A stretch of DNA of 64,000 nt from the NCBI RefSeq assembly GCF_017377745.1, contig NZ_JAFVMG010000008.1, positions 62,001-126,000 on the forward strand. The letters are read 5' to 3'. Under the pieces are notes generated by a model. That model was not told where the DNA came from. It worked only from the letters and a program-made list of their open reading frames with translations, and searched no databases. The translations under genes were made by a program, and so were the position numbers. Source of the DNA: Acetobacter suratthaniensis. GTDB taxonomy: Bacteria > Pseudomonadota > Alphaproteobacteria > Acetobacterales > Acetobacteraceae. This document shows positions 37,445 through 47,937 of the stretch, piece by piece; positions within the stretch are counted from its first letter, which is position 1, and each line of letters starts with the position of its first letter.

Positions 37445-40138
37445 TCAGGCAGCTTTCGTCATCCCGCGCAAGACGTACTGGAGGATGCCACCATGCCTAT
37501 AATATTCGACCTCGTCCAGAGTATCGACACGGCACAGAAGCGGTACTTCCTGCGTGGAACCATCCGTACGGGTAATGACCATGGTCACATCCATACGGGG
37601 TGAGAGCTTGTCAACGCCCTTGATGCTGATGGTTTCATCACCCTTCAGCCCCAGAGACTTGCGATCCGTGCCGGGCTTGAAGACCAGCGGCAGAACGCCC
37701 ATGCCCACCAGATTGGAGCGGTGGATACGCTCGAAGCTTTCGGCCACAACCGCCTTAACGCCCAGCAGCAGCGTGCCTTTGGCCGCCCAGTCGCGCGAGG
37801 AGCCCATGCCGTATTCCTTGCCGCCAATCACGACCAGGGGCACGCCCTCGTTCTTGTATTCCATCGCCACATCATAGATGGCGCCTTCCTTCCCATCGGG
37901 GAAGTGCTTGGAATACCCACCTTCGGTGCCCGGCAGCATCTCGTTCTTGATACGGATGTTGGCGAACGTGCCACGCACCATCACGCGGTCATTGCCACGA
38001 CGCGAGCCGTAGGAGTTGAAGTCCTTCGGATCGACCCCGTGCTCGATCAGATAACGGCCAGCCGGGGAGTCCTTCTTGATGGAACCGGCAGGGGAAATGT
38101 GATCGGTGGTGATATTGTCACCCAGCAGGGCAAGAATACGCGCCCCTTCGATATTGCCCGGAGCAACAGGCTCCACCGCCATGTTCTTGAAGTACGGCGG
38201 GTCCTGCACATAGGTGGACTTGGTGTCCCAGCTATAGGTTTCGGAACCCGTCGCAACCTTCAGGCCCTGCCATTCCTTCGTGCCCTTGGACACGTTGGCA
38301 TAACGCTTGATGAACTCTTCACGCGTGATAGCGGACGCGATCAGATCAGCGATTTCCTTGTTGGAAGGCCAGATATCCTTCAGATAAACCGGCTTGCCGT
38401 CCTTGGACGTGCCGAGCTGCTCCGTGGTGATATCCTTACGCATGGTGCCAAGCAGCGAATACGCCACCACCAGCGGGGGGCTGGCCAGATAGTTGGCACG
38501 GACGTTGGGGGAAATACGCCCTTCAAAGTTACGGTTGCCCGACAGCACCGACACGGCCACGAGGTTGTTGTTCTCGATGGCATCGACAATATGGCCGGGC
38601 AGCGGGCCGGAGTTACCGATACAGGTGGTGCAGCCATAACCAACGGTGTTGAAGCCCATGGCGTCCAGATCTGCCGTAAGGCCCGAACGGTTCAGGTAGT
38701 CCGTAACCACCAGCGAGCCGGGCGCGAGCGAGGTCTTGACCCAGGGCTTGGGCGTCAGGCCCAGTGCCCGTGCCTTGCGCGCCACCAGACCGGCGGCAAT
38801 CAGCACCGCCGGGTTGGAGGTGTTGGTGCACGAGGTAATGGCGGCGATCACAATATCGCCCTGACCCAGATCGTAGTTGGTGCCTGCAACCGGTACCTTC
38901 TTGTCGGCTTCGCCAGCGGGGACGCCGAGCGAGGAGGTCAGTTCTTTTTCGAACTCGGTCTTGGCGCTGCGCAGTTCAACGCGGTCCTGCGGGCGCTTGG
39001 GGCCTGCGAGAGACGGCACGACGCTGCCCAGATCCAGTTCCAGAATATCGGTAAAGACCGGCTCGGGGGTTTCGCTCGTGCGGAACATGTCCTGCGCACG
39101 CAGGTATTCTTCCACCAGCTTGATGCGGTGTTCGTCGCGGCCGGTCTGGCGCAGGAAGTCGAGCGTCAGCGTATCAACCGGGAAGAAGCCACAGGTCGCA
39201 CCGTATTCCGGGGCCATGTTGGCGATGGTCGCACGGTCGGCCACGGGCAGGTGGTCGAGGGCGGGGCCGAAGAATTCGACGAACTTGCCCACCACACCCT
39301 TCTTGCGCAGCATCTGGGTGACGGTCAGCACCAGATCGGTAGCCGTCGCGCCTTCGGGCAGCTTGCCGGTCAGGCGGAAACCGATCACGTCAGGGATCAG
39401 CATCGCAATCGGCTGGCCGAGCATGGCGGCTTCCGCTTCGATACCACCCACGCCCCAACCCAGAACGCCCGCACCGTTGATCATGGTGGTGTGGCTGTCC
39501 GTGCCGTACAGGGAGTCGGGATAGACATAGTCCTTACCGCCGACATTGGCGGTCCAGGCAACCTGCGCGATGTATTCGAGGTTCACCTGATGGCAGATAC
39601 CCGTATCAGGCGGCACGACCGAGAAGTTCTCAAACGCTTCCTGACCCCAGCGCAGGAAGGCATAACGCTCGGCGTTGCGTTCGAATTCAAGGGTGATGTT
39701 TTCCTGCAGGGCGTCTTTCGTACCCGCGAAATCCACCATCACCGAATGGTCGATAACCAGATCGACCGGAACCAGCGGGTTCACCTTCTGCGGGTCGCCC
39801 TTGAGGTTCACAATCCCGTCACGCATGGCCGCGAGATCGACAACACCCGGAACACCCGTGAAGTCCTGCATGAGAATACGGGAGGGCTTGAAAGGCACTT
39901 CCTTGGTGCTGCTCCCCTTGGGCAGCCAGCCGGCAATGGCCTTGGCATCGTCCACGCTGTAGGAACGGCCATCCTCGAAACGCAGGATGTTCTCCAGCAG
40001 AACCTTGAGCGACACCGGCAGACGGCTTACGTCGCCAATGGTCTTTGCCGCTTCAGGAATGGAGAAGTAGTGATAGGTCTTGCCGTCCACCGTAAGGGTG
40101 CGGCCAGTTTTGAGTGTATCGTGCCCAACCGATTTCAT
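37445..40138 (-). CDS. acnA: aconitate hydratase A
   Basis: AcnA isomerises citrate to isocitrate in the TCA cycle with a 4Fe-4S cluster. Cluster cysteines are seen in [10 protein letters not shown] and [15 protein letters not shown]. The C-terminal swivel domain has the substrate-binding segment [20 protein letters not shown] and [15 protein letters not shown]. The 897-residue length and N-terminal [20 protein letters not shown] are standard for AcnA/IRP1-type aconitases. The ATG is at 40138. It is divergent from ccmA across a 195-base gap that holds the promoters but no other gene. Aconitase activity is important for acetate resistance in acetic acid bacteria, which is family knowledge rather than something visible here. 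Confidence 0.97.
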   Translation of the reverse strand: MKSVGHDTLKTGRTLTVDGKTYHYFSIPEAAKTIGDVSRLPVSLKVLLENILRFEDGRSYSVDDAKAIAGWLPKGSSTKEVPFKPSRILMQDFTGVPGVVDLAAMRDGIVNLKGDPQKVNPLVPVDLVIDHSVMVDFAGTKDALQENITLEFERNAERYAFLRWGQEAFENFSVVPPDTGICHQVNLEYIAQVAWTANVGGKDYVYPDSLYGTDSHTTMINGAGVLGWGVGGIEAEAAMLGQPIAMLIPDVIGFRLTGKLPEGATATDLVLTVTQMLRKKGVVGKFVEFFGPALDHLPVADRATIANMAPEYGATCGFFPVDTLTLDFLRQTGRDEHRIKLVEEYLRAQDMFRTSETPEPVFTDILELDLGSVVPSLAGPKRPQDRVELRSAKTEFEKELTSSLGVPAGEADKKVPVAGTNYDLGQGDIVIAAITSCTNTSNPAVLIAAGLVARKARALGLTPKPWVKTSLAPGSLVVTDYLNRSGLTADLDAMGFNTVGYGCTTCIGNSGPLPGHIVDAIENNNLVAVSVLSGNRNFEGRISPNVRANYLASPPLVVAYSLLGTMRKDITTEQLGTSKDGKPVYLKDIWPSNKEIADLIASAITREEFIKRYANVSKGTKEWQGLKVATGSETYSWDTKSTYVQDPPYFKNMAVEPVAPGNIEGARILALLGDNITTDHISPAGSIKKDSPAGRYLIEHGVDPKDFNSYGSRRGNDRVMVRGTFANIRIKNEMLPGTEGGYSKHFPDGKEGAIYDVAMEYKNEGVPLVVIGGKEYGMGSSRDWAAKGTLLLGVKAVVAESFERIHRSNLVGMGVLPLVFKPGTDRKSLGLKGDETISIKGVDKLSPRMDVTMVITRTDGSTQEVPLLCRVDTLDEVEYYRHGGILQYVLRGMTKAA

Positions 40139-40333
40139 AGTCGTTTCTCTCCCCGATCACAGCCGATGGCTGGTGATGCGTTCAGGACACCGCCGCATGG
40201 TGCATCATGCGTTGTCCGGTCCGGTCAAACCCGGCACCACCGGACAATCGGCTTGCTATCCCGTTGGGGCTAGAACATACCGGCACTTGTAAAAGGCACA
40301 AGCGGGTAAGCAACCACGAGAGCGAGAGCTTTC

Positions 40334-41212
40334 ATGCTTTCCCGGTCTTGCATGGTAACAATAAGGAGAAGTCCGATCTCCGCCGCTCCGTCTCTCCCCC
40401 CGTCCGGCCCGACAGTCCCGGCAGGTTGCCCCACCGGGGGCATTGCCCCCACCAGTCCACCAGCCGCCACGGCCTATAGCCCGACCCTTGTGGCGCAGGA
40501 TCTTGTGGTGTTCCGGGGCGACAGGCTGGTGCTTGATACACTCAGCCTGAGCCTGAGCGCAGGCGAGGCCCTGCTGCTGACAGGGCCGAACGGGGCTGGC
40601 AAATCCACCTTGCTGCGGGTTCTGGCCGGGCTGCGCCAGCCGGATTCGGGCGCATTGCTGTGGCAGGGGCAACCCACCCGGCAAGACCGCGCCGCGCATG
40701 CCGGGCGCGTGGCCTATCTCGGCCATCAGGAGGCGCTCAAGCCCGGCCTGAGCGTGCGTGAGAACCTCAGCCTGTTCGCCGCCGCTGGCCAGCTTGCCGC
40801 ACAGCTCCGCACGCAGGAAGGAGGCTCCGATTCCTATCACAGCCCCTACGGCCTGCCCGAAGCACTGGCCGCAATGGATCTTGTGCATCTTGCCGACCTG
40901 CCCGCACGCCTGCTCTCCGCCGGACAGAAACGCCGTACCGCGCTGGCGCGTGTTCTGCTGGCGCAGGCACCGCTGTGGCTGCTGGATGAACCCAGCCTGG
41001 GGCTGGACACCGCCGCCATTGCCCTTCTGGGAACCGCCATGGCCGCACATCGGGCGCGGGGGGGCCTGATTATCGCCACCACGCATGTGCCGTTACCACT
41101 GGAGTCTCCCGCAACGCTGGCCTTGCCCGGCGCCACGGATCACATCACGGACAGCCTCCTGTCCGACCCGCACGGGCCGTATCCGCGCGAAGACGAGGAC
41201 CATCACCCATGA
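40334..41212 (+). CDS. ccmA: cytochrome c biogenesis heme exporter ATP-binding protein
   Basis: CcmA is the ATPase of the CcmABCD complex, which releases heme-loaded CcmE during cytochrome c maturation. The ABC core starts near residue 50 (LVAQDLVVFRGDRLVLDTLSLSLSAGE). It shows Walker A GPNGAGKST, signature LSAGQKRR and Walker B LWLLDEPSLGLD, with AAAGQLAA and the short Ccm-type form. The ~50 residues before the core are not typical, so the true start may be later than the ATG at 40334; an AAGGAG at about 40371-40376 is followed only by non-standard codons. Its stop overlaps the ccmB start (ATGA). Confidence 0.9.
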   Translation: MLSRSCMVTIRRSPISAAPSLPPSGPTVPAGCPTGGIAPTSPPAATAYSPTLVAQDLVVFRGDRLVLDTLSLSLSAGEALLLTGPNGAGKSTLLRVLAGLRQPDSGALLWQGQPTRQDRAAHAGRVAYLGHQEALKPGLSVRENLSLFAAAGQLAAQLRTQEGGSDSYHSPYGLPEALAAMDLVHLADLPARLLSAGQKRRTALARVLLAQAPLWLLDEPSLGLDTAAIALLGTAMAAHRARGGLIIATTHVPLPLESPATLALPGATDHITDSLLSDPHGPYPREDEDHHP

Positions 41213-41877
41213 CATCGCTGTTCTGGCACATTGTCTTGCGCGACCTGCGGCTGGCCCTGCGACATGGTGCAGATACGCTGGGGGCGGTGCTGTTCTTTAT
41301 TGTAACGGCTACGCTCTTCCCGCTTTCGCTCGGGCCTTCCCCCGAACTGCTGCGCCGCATGGCGCCGGGCATTATCTGGGTCTGCGCCCTACTGGCCTCC
41401 CTGCTACCGCTTGACCGGCTGTTTGGTGCGGAGCTGGAAGACGGCTCGCTCGACCAGCTCATGCTGCTAGGCCTGCCCCCTTCGCTGGTGGCGCTAGCCA
41501 AAATGACCGCACACTGGCTGACAACCGGCCTGCCACTCCTGCTGGCGGCCGGGCCACTGGCCACCATGCTGGGCCTGCCCGGCACCGCCCTGCCGGTACT
41601 GCTGGGTGGGCTGCTGCTCGGCTCGCTCGTTCTTTCCCTGATCGGGGGCATGGGCGCCTCTATTGTACTGGGCGCACGCCGGGGCGGGGTTCTGCTGCCC
41701 CTGCTCACCCTGCCGCTCATTACCCCGGCCCTGATTTTCGGGGCCGCGGCCATTGATGCGGCAGCGACCGGCCTGCCGTGGAAACCCGATCTGGAACTGC
41801 TGGGGGCCTTTGTCGCGGCAGCCCTCCCGCTCTGCCCTTTAGCCGCCGGGGCCGGACTGCGCGCCGCCACCGAATAA
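41209..41877 (+). CDS. ccmB: cytochrome c biogenesis heme exporter membrane protein CcmB
   Basis: CcmB is the integral membrane partner of CcmA. The 222-residue protein has six hydrophobic spans and the family segments DLRLALRHGADTLGAVLFFIVTATLFPLS, ELEDGSLDQLMLLGLPPSLVALAKMTAHW and RRGGVLLPLLTLPLITPALIFG. It is translationally coupled to ccmA. The usual ccmC-ccmI genes do not follow; instead a terminator and a convergent decarboxylase gene come next, so the rest of the system must lie elsewhere. Confidence 0.95.
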   Translation: MTSLFWHIVLRDLRLALRHGADTLGAVLFFIVTATLFPLSLGPSPELLRRMAPGIIWVCALLASLLPLDRLFGAELEDGSLDQLMLLGLPPSLVALAKMTAHWLTTGLPLLLAAGPLATMLGLPGTALPVLLGGLLLGSLVLSLIGGMGASIVLGARRGGVLLPLLTLPLITPALIFGAAAIDAAATGLPWKPDLELLGAFVAAALPLCPLAAGAGLRAATE

Positions 41878-41890
41878 GCGGCAGCATAAT

Positions 41891-41927
41891 AAAAAAAGCG
41901 CGCCGTTCGTTAAAACGGCGCGCTTCA
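41891..41927. terminator. bidirectional terminator between ccmB and the decarboxylase gene
   Basis: Arms AAGCGCGCCGTT (41896-41907) and AACGGCGCGCTT (41914-41925) are perfect. On the minus strand seven or more T residues follow, so it ends the leftward gene strongly and may serve ccmB too. Confidence 0.85.
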
Positions 41928-41965
41928 GTCAGCTTGCGTTGCCCCTACGGGCAAATGCTATCGGC

Positions 41966-43096
41966 TCAGATATAGTGCTCGGCCAGCGGCGCAAAGCCGT
42001 TAAACCGGGTGGAGCAGTAGGTGGAAACATACGCCCCGGTACCCAGCAGATCGATCATCTCGCCCGATTCGAGATCAAGCGGCAGGTCGTAGCGGGTTTT
42101 TTCGTACAGGATATCGGCACCATCGCAGGTCGGCCCGGCCAGCGCCACGGGGCCAGACGGCGCACCATCACGCCCGGTGCGGATGGCATAGCGGATGGAT
42201 TCGTTCTCCGTTTCCGCCAGACCACCAAACCGGCCAATATCCAGATACACCCAACGCAGCCCGTCCTTGCGACCACGCGCACTGACCAGAACCACCTCGG
42301 TATGTACGACCCCGGCCTCACCCACGATAAAGCGGCCCGGCTCCACCAGCATTTCAGGCATGGCGTTGCCGAAATGCTCGGTCATGGCGCGGAAAATCGC
42401 ATCCGCGAAATGATCGATCTCGGGCACATCCTCACGGTAGCGGATAGGAAAACCGCCGCCCAGATTGATCATGCGCAGATCCAGACCGGCCGCACTCAGG
42501 TCGGTGAACAGGCTTGCCACGCGGGCAATCGCCACCTCATACGCCTCGGCTGAAAGCTGCTGGCTACCCACATGAAAGGACAGGCCATACGGGTCCAGCC
42601 CCATGTCACGGGCGGCCAGCATCAGATCACGGGCGGATTCGACCGTTGTGCCAAACTTGCGCGACAGCGGCCATTCGGCTGCGTAATTGTCCACCAGCAG
42701 GCGGCAATAAACGCGGCTACCGGGCGCATGACGGGCCAGCTTTTCCAGCTCCTCACGGCAATCGAAAACGAACATACGCACGCCTGCTTCATAAGCAGCG
42801 CGGATGGCCGAAACCTTTTTGACCGTATTGCCAAAGGAAATGGCCGCAGGATCAGCCCCGGCCTGAAGGCACAGGGACACTTCCTCCCACGAGGCGGCAT
42901 CGAAGCAGGAACCAAGCCCGACCAGACGATCGAGAATGGGTGCGGCGGGATTGGCCTTGACGGCATAATAAATGCGCGCCTGCGGCAGAACGCGCCCGAG
43001 AGCGCGGTAACGGGCTTCAACCTCGTCAACGTCAACGACAAGGCAGGGTGTTGCCGGGTTGTTCTCGGCAATGAAACGGGTAATTTTGGGATTCAT
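41966..43096 (-). CDS. type III PLP-dependent ornithine/lysine decarboxylase
   Basis: The enzyme belongs to the alanine-racemase-fold decarboxylases that make putrescine or cadaverine from ornithine or lysine. From the ATG at 43096 (376 aa, GGGAG upstream), the PLP lysine is Lys48 in YYAVKANP. The substrate/cofactor segments are LSFHVGSQQLS, NLGGGFPIRY and VEPGRFIVGEAG, and CDGADILYEKTRYDLPL carries the catalytic Cys and Asp near residue 323. The short length and the lack of an N-terminal extension fit the alphaproteobacterial ornithine decarboxylases rather than LysA or arginine decarboxylase. Substrate choice is inferred. A GTG at 43105 is an alternative start. Confidence 0.9.
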   Translation of the reverse strand: MNPKITRFIAENNPATPCLVVDVDEVEARYRALGRVLPQARIYYAVKANPAAPILDRLVGLGSCFDAASWEEVSLCLQAGADPAAISFGNTVKKVSAIRAAYEAGVRMFVFDCREELEKLARHAPGSRVYCRLLVDNYAAEWPLSRKFGTTVESARDLMLAARDMGLDPYGLSFHVGSQQLSAEAYEVAIARVASLFTDLSAAGLDLRMINLGGGFPIRYREDVPEIDHFADAIFRAMTEHFGNAMPEMLVEPGRFIVGEAGVVHTEVVLVSARGRKDGLRWVYLDIGRFGGLAETENESIRYAIRTGRDGAPSGPVALAGPTCDGADILYEKTRYDLPLDLESGEMIDLLGTGAYVSTYCSTRFNGFAPLAEHYI

Positions 43097-43105
43097 GGCT
43101 CCCAC

Positions 43106-43345
43106 TCCCCCATGTCATACTTCTCCGGCATGCACAGCGGAGAAGGAGTTGCGAAACGGTCTAACGGACCAGCGACCAAAGGCAGACCGCCCAGAAAAGT
43201 AAGGACGATCCCGATTGCCAGAACGCTTGACGTCGTTGCGTAACCTCAGAGGGCCAGTGGCACGTGCGTTGCTGCGTAGGGGAGCGCATATGCGACCAAA
43301 CCGCCACAAGCGCAAGTAAAAAAAACAGTTTGCCCGAAAAAACAT
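43106..43345 (-). promoter_or_regulatory. long structured leader of the ornithine decarboxylase gene (speF-like candidate)
   Basis: About 240 bases of transcript-strand sequence precede the decarboxylase gene, in a 366-base gap without a convincing gene. A perfect 7-base stem (arms 43139-43145 and 43120-43126) sits about 24 bases before the ATG. A pyrimidine-rich stretch (CTCCTTCTCC on the minus strand) could pair either with that stem or with the ribosome site GGGGGAGTGGGAG. A CGCATATGCG palindrome lies near 43290. Alphaproteobacterial ornithine decarboxylase genes often carry the speF RNA element. I cannot confirm a match by eye, so the assignment is an inference. The remaining part (43346-43462) contains the promoter area of the divergent yihY-like gene. 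Confidence 0.4.
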
Positions 43346-43462
43346 GACAACACGCGACCGTGACCGTTAAAAGACAGGGCAGTAATGCTGGTTCCGCGCC
43401 ATAATTCATGGCTCTAGCGGCCCAAAGCCCGCCCCGGTGCCCACAGGCCGACAAGGCGCAGA

Positions 43463-44548
43463 ATGAAAGACACCACCCCCACAATGCAGGCGTTCACGCG
43501 GCCCGATTCTTCCCAGCTTTCTTCCGATTCCTCTGCCCCGGCCGCAGAAACGACTCATGGCCACCCGGCACCCGATACGCCCCCCGCCCCTCCCCGGCCC
43601 GATACGCCGCTTACCCTGCGCTGGGCCGACTGGCGGCATATTATCGTGCAGACCATCCGCAGTCTGGTGGCTGGCCCGTCCACACTGGTGGCGGCGGGGT
43701 GCGCGTTCTACAGCACGCTGTCGCTGTTTCCTGCCATCAGTGCGCTGATTTCAATCTATGGTCTGGCGTTTGACGTGCAGACCGTCACCCCGCAGATGGA
43801 CGCGCTACGCCCGCTCCTGCCCCCCAGCGTGTTCATGCTGATCCAGAACCGGGTACAGGTGCTGGTGGCCGAACCCCATACCTCCCTGACCCTGAACCTG
43901 ATCATTTCGCTCACGGTGGCGCTGTGGTCCGCTTCAGCGGCGACACGCTCCATCATCTCGGCGCTGAACATGGCGTATAATGCGCGTGAGCATCGGAATT
44001 TCTTTGTTTTTCAGGCAACCGCCTTCGCCCTGACCCTGTTTTCAGTGCTGGGAGCCGTGCTGACCATCGCCCTGATGGTGGCCATTCCGCTGCTGCTGAA
44101 CCTGTCCGTTCGGCTGCATATTCCGACACCGCCGGGTTCAACCGACTTCCTGAGCACCCTGAGCGGGCCGCTGATCCTGTTCACGTTCGAAATTCTGGCC
44201 CTGTCCACGCTTTACCGCTACGGCCCTGACCGGCAGCACCGCACAGGCTGGCGCTGGGTCATGCCCGGCGCGGTGCTGGCCAGCTTTGTGCTTATCCCGG
44301 CTTCGCAGCTCTTTTCGTATTATGTGGCGCATCTGGCCAGCTACAACACCACTTACGGGCCGCTTGGGGCGTTCATTGTCATCATGATGTGGTTTTTCGT
44401 CACGGCATGGGTGGTGCTCATGGGGGCCGAACTCAATGCGGAAATGGAAAGCTATGCCCGTGGCCACCCAAGGCTGATTGTCTGGCACAGCATGACACCC
44501 GAAGGGCAGGACTGTGACAATGACGATGAGCCGCCCGCACAATCCTGA
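43463..44548 (+). CDS. YihY/BrkB-family inner-membrane protein
   Basis: The 361-residue protein has a Pro/Thr-rich cytoplasmic N-terminus (to about residue 50) and then six hydrophobic spans with the YihY/virulence-factor-BrkB pattern: FYSTLSLFPAISALISIYG, WSASAATRSIISALNMAYNARE, GPLGAFIVIMMWFFVTAWVVLMGAELNAEME. These proteins were once called RNase BN by mistake; the molecular function is still unclear, although roles in transport have been suggested. It stands alone, divergent from the decarboxylase and convergent with rlpA. Confidence 0.85.
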   Translation: MKDTTPTMQAFTRPDSSQLSSDSSAPAAETTHGHPAPDTPPAPPRPDTPLTLRWADWRHIIVQTIRSLVAGPSTLVAAGCAFYSTLSLFPAISALISIYGLAFDVQTVTPQMDALRPLLPPSVFMLIQNRVQVLVAEPHTSLTLNLIISLTVALWSASAATRSIISALNMAYNAREHRNFFVFQATAFALTLFSVLGAVLTIALMVAIPLLLNLSVRLHIPTPPGSTDFLSTLSGPLILFTFEILALSTLYRYGPDRQHRTGWRWVMPGAVLASFVLIPASQLFSYYVAHLASYNTTYGPLGAFIVIMMWFFVTAWVVLMGAELNAEMESYARGHPRLIVWHSMTPEGQDCDNDDEPPAQS

Positions 44549-44609
44549 GCCGGGCTGCACCGCACTCTGTCAGATAACCCTGATCAGGGGGCAATAACCC
44601 CGCAACGGC

Positions 44610-45305
44610 TCAGCGCCGCGCCACAATCCTGCGCCCCGCATGGGTATGGGCTGAAACGCCATGCCTGATTTTGGTGCGCGAACCTGCGGCAATATGGCTC
44701 GGGGGAAGGATCAGCTCATCCGCACCCAGCCCCAGATCCTCTGGCGCTTCGGCCACTTCATGGGCCGTAGCGGTTTCAACCCGCACATGCGCCACACCCG
44801 AACCTAGCATACCGATCTGTGCGGCGGCCGCGTGCGAAAGGTCTATGATCCGGCCTTTCTTGTAAGGGCCACGGTCATTGACCGTCACCACTACAGAGCG
44901 TCCTGTTTCCTCCGATGTCACGCGCAGCTTGCTGCCCAGAGGCGCAGTCGGATGTGCGGCAGTCAGGCTGGCCCGGTCAAAAGGAGACCCAGAAGACGTG
45001 CGCCGGTGGTGAAAACGCCCACCATACCAGCTTGCCATCCCTGTCTGTATAGGGCGGCCATGCTGGCCTGCTCCGGCCTGCGTTCCACCAAAATCGCGCA
45101 GGGCGGTGTCTTCCTGACTACGGGCCTGCAGCGCGCGGCTTACGGAGTCGGCCCAGGGCGTACCCCCTGCCTGTATGGCGCCAGACTGTGCCGTCCCAGA
45201 GCGTTCGGGCAGGTCGCCAGCGCGGGCTGCCACGCTTCCCCCCCCTGCAATCAGGGCGGCAAGCACGGTCAACCATCTCGCTCGTCTCCGGTTTTGGACT
45301 GGCAT
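44610..45305 (-). CDS. rlpA: RlpA-like septal/periplasmic lytic transglycosylase
   Basis: RlpA proteins cut glycan strands lacking stem peptides during cell separation. From the ATG at 45305 (231 aa), a signal peptide ([21 protein letters not shown]) precedes an RlpA double-psi beta-barrel at about residues 90-180. Its family motifs are [40 protein letters not shown] and [22 protein letters not shown]. No lipobox cysteine or C-terminal SPOR domain is seen, so it is a short, soluble periplasmic form. Upstream in-frame codons to 45401 lack a signal-peptide start. It is divergent from aroQ across a 274-base gap. Confidence 0.88.
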   Translation of the reverse strand: MPVQNRRRARWLTVLAALIAGGGSVAARAGDLPERSGTAQSGAIQAGGTPWADSVSRALQARSQEDTALRDFGGTQAGAGQHGRPIQTGMASWYGGRFHHRRTSSGSPFDRASLTAAHPTAPLGSKLRVTSEETGRSVVVTVNDRGPYKKGRIIDLSHAAAAQIGMLGSGVAHVRVETATAHEVAEAPEDLGLGADELILPPSHIAAGSRTKIRHGVSAHTHAGRRIVARR

Positions 45306-45579
45306 CCGCCTGCTCCATTTCCGTAAATCTGGGCTTAACGCCCCTGCACATGACCGCCTTGGGCCACAGGAATCAACCTTTTTCTGCCTCTGCCCCCTCA
45401 TGGACAGAACCCGGCACAGGACTGTCTGCCCCCTGTGCGTGGCGAAAATAAGGCTTCATCACCCCCCTCATTCTTTGGTGCATACCCAGCGCATGCTCGC
45501 CTTTGCGGCCCGGCTGCACCACGCCCATGCTGTCTTCTCTTGGAGAGAGCACGGCATCGTGCTAGGCCCCTGCTCTATT

Positions 45580-46035
45580 ATGGAAAGACCTCTCATTGCT
45601 GTTCTGAACGGCCCGAACCTGAACATGCTCGGTCAGCGTGAACCCGAAATTTACGGTCGGGCCACGCTGGACGATGTTGAGCAGCTTTGCCTCCGTACAG
45701 CCGAAAAGCTGGGGCTGGCGGTGGATTTCCGCCAGACCAACACCGAAGGTGAGCTGATTTCCTGGGTGCAGGAATGCCGCAAGCGGGCGCGGGGTATCGT
45801 GATCAACCCGGCAGGGTACAGTCATACCTCCATCGCCCTGCTTGACGCACTTCTGGCTTCGGATCTGCCGGTAATCGAGGTTCATATCTCCAATATCCAC
45901 CGCCGCGAGCCATTCCGCCACCACTCTTATGTCTCCCGCGCCGCCACCGGCGTTATCTGCGGACTAGGCGTAGGGGGGTATTCTCTGGCATTGCAGGCAA
46001 TGACCGATCTTATTGCAAATGAGGACAACCGATGA
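45580..46035 (+). CDS. aroQ: 3-dehydroquinate dehydratase, type II
   Basis: AroQ converts 3-dehydroquinate to 3-dehydroshikimate in the shikimate pathway (aromatic amino acids). The 151-residue length is typical of the dodecameric type II enzyme. Motifs are [18 protein letters not shown] (with catalytic Tyr25), [13 protein letters not shown] (Asn76, His82) and [18 protein letters not shown] (His102). The ATG at 45580 is chosen because conserved sequence begins directly there; no clear Shine-Dalgarno precedes it. Its stop overlaps the accB start (ATGA), giving the aroQ-accB-accC operon common in alphaproteobacteria. Confidence 0.96.
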   Translation: MERPLIAVLNGPNLNMLGQREPEIYGRATLDDVEQLCLRTAEKLGLAVDFRQTNTEGELISWVQECRKRARGIVINPAGYSHTSIALLDALLASDLPVIEVHISNIHRREPFRHHSYVSRAATGVICGLGVGGYSLALQAMTDLIANEDNR

Positions 46036-46493
46036 GCGGACTGCTCGTGGACGCGGATGCCATCCGGGCTCTGGCTGAAATTCTGGCTGAAACAGGCCTG
46101 ACCGAAATCGAGATAGCGGAAAAGGAAAGCCGCATCCGTGTGGCGCGCATGCCCGCACCCGTGCAGGCCGTGGCTGCTGCCGCTCCTGCCGTGGCGCAGG
46201 CACCCGCACCGGCGGCAGCCCCTGCGGCAGCGCCCGCACCGGCCGATCTCTCGCGCCACCCTGGTGCGGTGTCCAGCCCCATGGTGGGCGTGGCCTATCT
46301 GACGCCCGACCCGTCCTCGCCCCCGTTTGTAACGGAAGGCCAGAGTGTTAGCGCAGGCCAGACCCTGCTGCTGATCGAAGCCATGAAAACCTTCAACCAG
46401 ATCAAAGCTCCCAAAAGCGGCACGCTCAAGACCCTTCTTGTCGCTTCGGGTGATCCGGTGGAATTCGGCCAGCCGCTTGCCATTATCGAGTGA
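46032..46493 (+). CDS. accB: biotin carboxyl carrier protein of acetyl-CoA carboxylase
   Basis: AccB carries the biotin arm that shuttles CO2 between AccC and the carboxyltransferase in fatty acid synthesis. The biotin lysine is Lys119 in the [11 protein letters not shown] motif. The C-terminal lipoyl-like domain spans about residues 78-153, with [16 protein letters not shown] as the BCCP thumb region. An Ala/Pro-rich flexible linker joins it to the N-terminal helical part. The length of 153 is normal. Both ends overlap neighbouring genes by 1-4 bases. Confidence 0.97.
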   Translation: MSGLLVDADAIRALAEILAETGLTEIEIAEKESRIRVARMPAPVQAVAAAAPAVAQAPAPAAAPAAAPAPADLSRHPGAVSSPMVGVAYLTPDPSSPPFVTEGQSVSAGQTLLLIEAMKTFNQIKAPKSGTLKTLLVASGDPVEFGQPLAIIE

Positions 46494-47836
46494 TGTTTTC
46501 CAAGATCCTCATCGCCAATCGTGGCGAAATCGCCCTTCGCATCCTGCGCGCCTGCCGGGAGCTTGGCATTAAGACCGTGGCTGTCCACTCCACTGCCGAT
46601 GCCGATGCCATGCACGTGCGTCTGGCGGATGAGGCTGTGTGTATCGGCCCGGCTGCATCGCGCGAGTCGTATCTGAATGTGGCGGCCATTCTTTCGGCCG
46701 CGACCATTACCGGGGCGGAAGCCATCCACCCCGGATACGGCTTCCTGTCCGAAAATGCGGATTTTGCCGAAACCGTGGAAGCCCACGGGCTGGCCTTCAT
46801 TGGCCCCACGGCAGAGCATATCCGCATGATGGGCGACAAGATCACGGCCAAAACCACCATGCTCGCACTGGGCGTGCCGCTGGTGCCCGGCTCGGACGGC
46901 GAACTGGCCGATCTGGACGAGGCCCGGCGCGTGGCTGATCAGGTCGGTTATCCCGTACTGATCAAGGCAGCGGCTGGTGGCGGCGGTCGCGGCATGAAAG
47001 TCGCGCATTCGGCTGACGAACTGGCCGATGCGTGGAACATGGCCCGGACAGAGGCACGCGCCGCCTTTGGCAATGACGCGGTTTACATGGAAAAATACAT
47101 GGACCGCCCGCGCCATATCGAGCTGCAGATTCTGGGCGACAACTACGGCAACGTGGTGCATTTCGGTGAACGCGACTGCTCCTTGCAGCGCCGCCACCAG
47201 AAACTGCTCGAAGAGGCAGGCTCTCCCGCACTCAGTGCCGAGGAACGCGATAGCATTGGCCGCACGGCCACCGAAGCGCTCTCGCGCATGGGCTACCGCA
47301 ATGCGGGCACACTCGAATTCCTGTATCAGGATGGGCAGTTCTGCTTCATTGAAATGAACACCCGCCTTCAGGTCGAGCATCCGGTCACGGAAATGGTGTG
47401 CGATGTGGATCTGGTGCGTGAGCAGATCCGTCTGGCAGCCGGTGAGAAGCTTGGCTACACGCAGGAGGATGTCACTTTCTCCGGCCATGCAATCGAATGC
47501 CGTATCAATGCTGAAGACCCGGCCACCTTCATCCCCTGCCCCGGCACAGTTGCGGTCTATCATCCGCCGGGCGGCTTGGGCGTACGCGTGGATAGCGCGT
47601 TGTACACCGGCTACCGGGTGCCGCCGTTCTATGACAGCATGATCGCCAAGCTGATCGTACACGCCCCCACCCGTGAACAGGCTATCGCCCGCATGCAGCG
47701 CGCACTGGACGAGTTTGTGGTGGAAGGCATCAAGACCGTTATTCCGCTGCACAGGCGTATTCTTGAAGATGCCGAGTTCCAGAAGGGTGAATACACCATT
47801 CACTGGCTGGAACAGTTTACCGCCCGCGCGCAGTAA
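46493..47836 (+). CDS. accC: biotin carboxylase of acetyl-CoA carboxylase
   Basis: AccC carboxylates biotin on AccB using ATP and bicarbonate. It has the N-terminal [20 protein letters not shown] and the glycine-rich ATP loop [15 protein letters not shown]. The ATP-grasp core includes [33 protein letters not shown] and [18 protein letters not shown], and the carboxylase C-domain completes the 447 residues. The ATG at 46493 overlaps the accB stop (TGATG); a GTG one codon upstream is an alternative. The accA and accD subunits are not in this window. Confidence 0.97.
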   Translation: MFSKILIANRGEIALRILRACRELGIKTVAVHSTADADAMHVRLADEAVCIGPAASRESYLNVAAILSAATITGAEAIHPGYGFLSENADFAETVEAHGLAFIGPTAEHIRMMGDKITAKTTMLALGVPLVPGSDGELADLDEARRVADQVGYPVLIKAAAGGGGRGMKVAHSADELADAWNMARTEARAAFGNDAVYMEKYMDRPRHIELQILGDNYGNVVHFGERDCSLQRRHQKLLEEAGSPALSAEERDSIGRTATEALSRMGYRNAGTLEFLYQDGQFCFIEMNTRLQVEHPVTEMVCDVDLVREQIRLAAGEKLGYTQEDVTFSGHAIECRINAEDPATFIPCPGTVAVYHPPGGLGVRVDSALYTGYRVPPFYDSMIAKLIVHAPTREQAIARMQRALDEFVVEGIKTVIPLHRRILEDAEFQKGEYTIHWLEQFTARAQ

Positions 47837-47877
47837 CACGCGCCCCCTTTTGAGGGGGATAACCGGCAGACAGACGC

Positions 47878-47918
47878 AACAGGGGCGGCTCTTGTTACAA
47901 GAGCCGCCCCTGTTGTTT
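47878..47918. terminator. strong terminator after accC (works in both directions)
   Basis: Arms AACAGGGGCGGCTCTTG and CAAGAGCCGCCCCTGTT form a near-perfect 17-base stem, followed by GTTTTAT on the plus strand. It separates the convergent accC and MFS transporter genes. Confidence 0.85.
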
Positions 47919-47937
47919 TATCAGTACACCAGACCTG

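Noticed and set aside
37721..40273. An 850-codon open frame opposite acnA
   Set aside because: acnA is full length and conserved; the antisense frame has no recognisable domain and extends through the acnA promoter.
43161..43286. A 42-codon frame (MRSPTQQR...) in the decarboxylase leader as a possible regulatory leader peptide
   Set aside because: No ribosome site, no polyamine- or arrest-like motif that I recognise, and overlapping frames are equally open; kept only as part of the leader region.
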